This document shows, piece after piece, positions 4,944-7,262 of a DNA stretch of 7,262 nt (position 1 is the first letter of the stretch; every line of letters starts with the position of its first letter). The notes beneath the pieces were generated by a model that worked only from the letters and a program-made list of their open reading frames with translations, had not been told where the DNA came from and made no database searches. Source of the DNA: Syntrophobacterales bacterium (lineage in GTDB: Bacteria > Desulfobacterota > Desulfobaccia > Desulfobaccales > 0-14-0-80-60-11); assembly GCA_020052215.1 (NCBI GenBank), contig JAGVPN010000190.1, positions 1 through 7,262 of the forward strand, written 5' to 3'. The translations under genes and the position numbers were made by a program.

Positions 4944-6137
4944 TTGTTACCGGATCGGCATGGAAGGTATGGGCGGTATGGGGGTCGGTTTGTGCCGGAG
5001 ACTCTGATGCCCGCCCTGTTGGAGTTGGAGGAGGCGTATCGCCGGATCCATCGCACCCCGGAGTTTCGCCAGGAGTTGTCCTGGTACCTGAAGGATTACG
5101 TGGGCCGTCCCACGCCCCTGTATTTCGCCCGGCATTTGACCGCGGAATTGGGGGGGCCGCAGATTTATATCAAGCGGGAGGACCTGGCCCACACCGGGGC
5201 GCACAAGATCAACAACACTTTGGGGCAGGGGTTGTTGGCCCGGCGCATGGGCAAAACCCGGCTCATCGCCGAGACCGGGGCGGGCCAGCACGGGGTGGCC
5301 ACCGCCACGGTGGCGGCCCTGTTGGGGTTGTCCTGCGACATTTACATGGGCACCGAAGACATCCGCCGCCAGCGCCTCAACGTCATCCGCATGAACCTGT
5401 TGGGGGCCAAGGTAGTGCCGGTGGAGTCGGGCAGCCGCACCCTGAAGGATGCCATGAATGACGCCATCCGGGATTGGGTCACCAACGTGCGCCACACCCA
5501 CTATGTCCTGGGTTCCGTGGGCGGCCCTCACCCCTATCCCATGATTGTCCGGGATTTTCAGGCGGTGATCGGCCAGGAGGCCCGGGCCCAGTTGAGGCGC
5601 CGCACCGGCAAGCTGCCCCAGTGTCTGGTGGCCTGCGTCGGCGGCGGCAGCAATGCCATGGGGCTGTTTAACGCCTTCCGGGACGACCCGGTGCGGTTCG
5701 TGGGGGTGGAGGCCGCGGGCCATGGGGTCCACACCCAACACCATTCCGCCACCCTGGTGGCCGGGACGGTGGGAGTGCTCCACGGCGCCTTCAGCTATCT
5801 CTTGCAAGACCCCTGGGGTAACATCCAGGAGGCCCACTCCCTGGCGCCGGGGCTGGATTACCCCGGCGTCGGCCCGGAGCATGCCTGGTTCAAGGACAAA
5901 GGGCGGGCCGAATATGTGGCGGTGACGGATACCGAGGCCCTTTCGGGGTTCAACCTGCTCTCCCGGACGGAAGGCATTCTCCCGGCCCTGGAGTCCGCCC
6001 ACGCCATCGCCTACCTGAAGCGGCTGGCGCCCGAGTACACCGCGGATGACATCGTGATCGTCAACCTCTCCGGCCGGGGTGACAAGGATGTGGACGCAGT
6101 GGCCGAAGCTATGGAGGTGTCCGTTGAGGCGTATTGA
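4944..6137 (+). CDS. trpB: Tryptophan synthase beta chain (TrpB1 type)
   Basis: This PLP enzyme condenses indole with serine to form tryptophan, taking indole through the tunnel from the alpha chain. The 397 residues are the normal length. The N-terminal [15 protein letters not shown] (11-25) is typical of TrpB1, the form that pairs with TrpA. The PLP lysine is Lys88 in HTGAHKINN (83-91), the catalytic Glu110 lies in [13 protein letters not shown] (109-121), the phosphate loop GGGSNA is at 233-238 and SGRGDKD at 376-382. The region [15 protein letters not shown] (267-281) differs slightly from the E. coli form, within what I know of family variation. It starts with TTG behind a perfect Shine-Dalgarno; no in-frame ATG lies nearby, and the reading begins just where the family does. 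It overlaps the trpA start by 14 bases. Confidence 0.97.
   Translation: MLPDRHGRYGRYGGRFVPETLMPALLELEEAYRRIHRTPEFRQELSWYLKDYVGRPTPLYFARHLTAELGGPQIYIKREDLAHTGAHKINNTLGQGLLARRMGKTRLIAETGAGQHGVATATVAALLGLSCDIYMGTEDIRRQRLNVIRMNLLGAKVVPVESGSRTLKDAMNDAIRDWVTNVRHTHYVLGSVGGPHPYPMIVRDFQAVIGQEARAQLRRRTGKLPQCLVACVGGGSNAMGLFNAFRDDPVRFVGVEAAGHGVHTQHHSATLVAGTVGVLHGAFSYLLQDPWGNIQEAHSLAPGLDYPGVGPEHAWFKDKGRAEYVAVTDTEALSGFNLLSRTEGILPALESAHAIAYLKRLAPEYTADDIVIVNLSGRGDKDVDAVAEAMEVSVEAY
6113..6117 (+). promoter_or_regulatory. Shine-Dalgarno for trpA inside trpB
   Basis: GGAGG, within the trpB codons ATG GAG GTG, lies 6 bases before TTG at 6124. It supports that start over the in-frame ATG at 6079. Confidence 0.75.
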
Positions 6138-6921
6138 CCGGGTGTTCAAACAGCTCAAGGCCAAAGGCGAAAAAGCCCTGATTCCCTTTATCACCGCGGG
6201 TGACCCGGATCTGGCCACCACCCGGGCCCTGGCCCTGGAAATGGCTGCCCGGGGCGCGGATATCCTGGAATTGGGCGTCCCCTTTTCCGATCCCCTGGCC
6301 GACGGCCCCACCATTCAGGCCGCCAGTCTCCGGGCCATGCAGGGGGGCGTCCACCTGGAGGACGTCTTGAACCTGGCGGGGGAATTGCGAGCCCAGACCC
6401 AGATCCCGTTGATCCTCATGGGCTACTACAACCCCATGCTGCAATATGGGCTGGAGCGCACCGCTGCAAAGGCAGCGGATAACGGTGTGGACGGCTTCAT
6501 CATTCCGGACCTGCCCCCGGAGGAGGCGAGCCCCTGGCGGGTGGCGGCCGCCAAGGCGAAAATCGCCACTATTTTCCTGGCCGCGCCCACCAGCGGCGCC
6601 GAGCGCGTCAGGACCCTGGGGCGACTCACCAAGGGGTTTCTCTATTACGTGTCGGTGACCGGGATCACCGGGGCCCGCACCGAGCTGCCTCCGGACCTGG
6701 CGGCGTCGCTGAAGGAAGTACGCGCCCTGGTGAAATGCCCCCTGGCCGTGGGTTTTGGCATCTCCACCCCGGAGCAGGTGGCGGCTCTCGCCCCTTATGT
6801 GGACGGGGTGGTGGTGGGCAGCGCCATTGTCCAGCGGGTGGCGAGACTGCGGGGCCCGGAACTGATCAAAGAGGTGGGGGACTTTATCGCCGCGCTCAAG
6901 GCGCCCTTACGGGGGAAGTAG
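6124..6921 (+). CDS. trpA: Tryptophan synthase alpha chain
   Basis: This chain cleaves indole-3-glycerol phosphate to indole and glyceraldehyde 3-phosphate and feeds indole to TrpB. I chose the TTG at 6124, giving 265 residues ([15 protein letters not shown]...). It has a GGAGG at ideal distance. With this start the catalytic residues are Glu49 (ELGVPFSDP, 49-57) and Asp60 (ADGP, 59-62), exactly the numbering of the enteric enzyme. The in-frame ATG at 6079 would add 15 residues unlike the family and deepen the overlap with trpB. Other motifs are PFITAGDPD at 21-29, MGYYNP at 99-104, PDLPPEE at 128-134, [10 protein letters not shown] at 176-185 and GFGIS at 210-214. The 14-base overlap suggests translational coupling, giving equal amounts of the two subunits. 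Confidence 0.96.
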   Translation: MRRIDRVFKQLKAKGEKALIPFITAGDPDLATTRALALEMAARGADILELGVPFSDPLADGPTIQAASLRAMQGGVHLEDVLNLAGELRAQTQIPLILMGYYNPMLQYGLERTAAKAADNGVDGFIIPDLPPEEASPWRVAAAKAKIATIFLAAPTSGAERVRTLGRLTKGFLYYVSVTGITGARTELPPDLAASLKEVRALVKCPLAVGFGISTPEQVAALAPYVDGVVVGSAIVQRVARLRGPELIKEVGDFIAALKAPLRGK

Positions 6922-6930
6922 AGTATGGTT

Positions 6931-6957
6931 CCGGGGAAGGCGCCCCGGAGTCCCCGG
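6931..6957 (+). other. GC-rich hairpin after trpA
   Basis: CCGGGG (6931-6936) can pair with CCCCGG at 6943-6948 or alternatively at 6952-6957, so two stems are mutually exclusive. Only CTTAAAAAT follows rather than a T-run, so termination is possible but weakly supported. Confidence 0.3.
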
Positions 6958-7002
6958 CTTAAAAATCCAGGCGGGCCTTGGTGGGCCACAGGAGAGCTAA
7001 CC

Positions 7003-7262
7003 ATGAGAGCCAACCGCAACCTGAGCGCCTGGGTGATGGCCGGGCTGCTCCTGGCCGCCCTCTCCGGGCTGGCCGGGGGGGCCTGGGGGCAGGAAGTCTC
7101 GGAACAGGGCAACCCCTGGGTCCGGGTGACCGTCGGCAAGGTCACGGTCCAAGCCGAAGCGGTGCGGACCCCGGTGCGGCTCTACCTGGGCCTGAGTTAC
7201 CGGAGCGAGTTGCCGGAGGGCCGGGGGATGCTCTTCTTCATGCCGGAGAAGGAGGTGCAGAC
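7003..7262 (+). CDS. Secreted DUF192-family protein, N-terminal part (runs off the window)
   Basis: 86 full codons are visible and open to the window edge. The N-terminus has Arg2 and Arg5, a hydrophobic stretch at about 9-27 and a plausible signal peptidase site after Gly29 (GGAWG/QE), so the mature protein should be exported. Residues 46-60 form a VTVQAEAVRTPVRL strand, then LGLSYRSELPEGRGMLFF (62-79) matches the DUF192 core, in which a GLM-R--L----GMLF pattern is usual; here Leu-Ser replaces Leu-Met. DUF192 proteins are small, often exported, and of unknown function. The ATG is well placed behind AGGAG (6990-6994, 8-base spacing). It is 81 bp after trpA and may be read from the same transcript, but nothing suggests a role in tryptophan synthesis. 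Confidence 0.8.
   Translation, partial: MRANRNLSAWVMAGLLLAALSGLAGGAWGQEVSEQGNPWVRVTVGKVTVQAEAVRTPVRLYLGLSYRSELPEGRGMLFFMPEKEVQ

Noticed and set aside
6079..6123. Upstream ATG as the trpA start
   Set aside because: The added 15 residues are unlike TrpA, there is no good Shine-Dalgarno, and the TTG at 6124 restores family numbering (Glu49, Asp60).
4947..6314. Long open frame of 455 codons on the minus strand across trpB
   Set aside because: It is the antisense shadow of a well-conserved trpB in GC-rich DNA. Its His/Gly/Arg-rich low-complexity translation resembles no family, and trpB on the + strand carries every catalytic motif.

Overview
The window reads as chromosomal DNA of a GC-rich anaerobic bacterium. 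My best guess is a Desulfobacterota (deltaproteobacterial) lineage. This rests on a ferredoxin-dependent 2-oxoacid oxidoreductase, the TrpD sequence type, and intergenic repeats whose style (C-rich boxes, GTAGGG palindromes, heptad runs) I associate with that group. It is an inference from style, not a phylogenetic placement. All genes are on the + strand.

Layout: 1-154 is repeat-filled leader DNA. The beta (155-994) and gamma (1255-1836) subunits of a 2-oxoacid:ferredoxin oxidoreductase follow, separated by a 260-bp gap that is a nested inverted-repeat structure. After a 66-bp gap with a plausible sigma70-type promoter come five tryptophan genes: trpD (1903-2973), trpC (3177-3956), trpF (4039-4659), trpB (4944-6137) and trpA (6124-6921, trimmed to a TTG start that overlaps the end of trpB). 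The window ends inside a secreted DUF192-family gene (7003 onward). No gap exceeds 300 bp; the longest, 284 bp between trpF and trpB, is mostly repeats.

Function: TrpD, TrpC, TrpF and TrpBA cover every step from anthranilate to tryptophan. The first step (anthranilate synthase, trpE/trpG) is not here. The oxidoreductase subunits would work with alpha and usually small ferredoxin-like subunits that are also not in the window. All key catalytic residues I could check are present, so the genes look intact and ordinary.

The unusual content is between the genes. Several unrelated hairpin families sit in most gaps. Tandem repeats of different sequence but the same 7-bp period occur at four gene boundaries. 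One 158-bp element has nested inverted arms. A composite repeat is duplicated between trpF and trpB. Some repeats overlap stop codons and may supply the last codons of trpD, trpC and trpF. I see no CRISPR array, tRNA, rRNA, transposase or defence-type gene.
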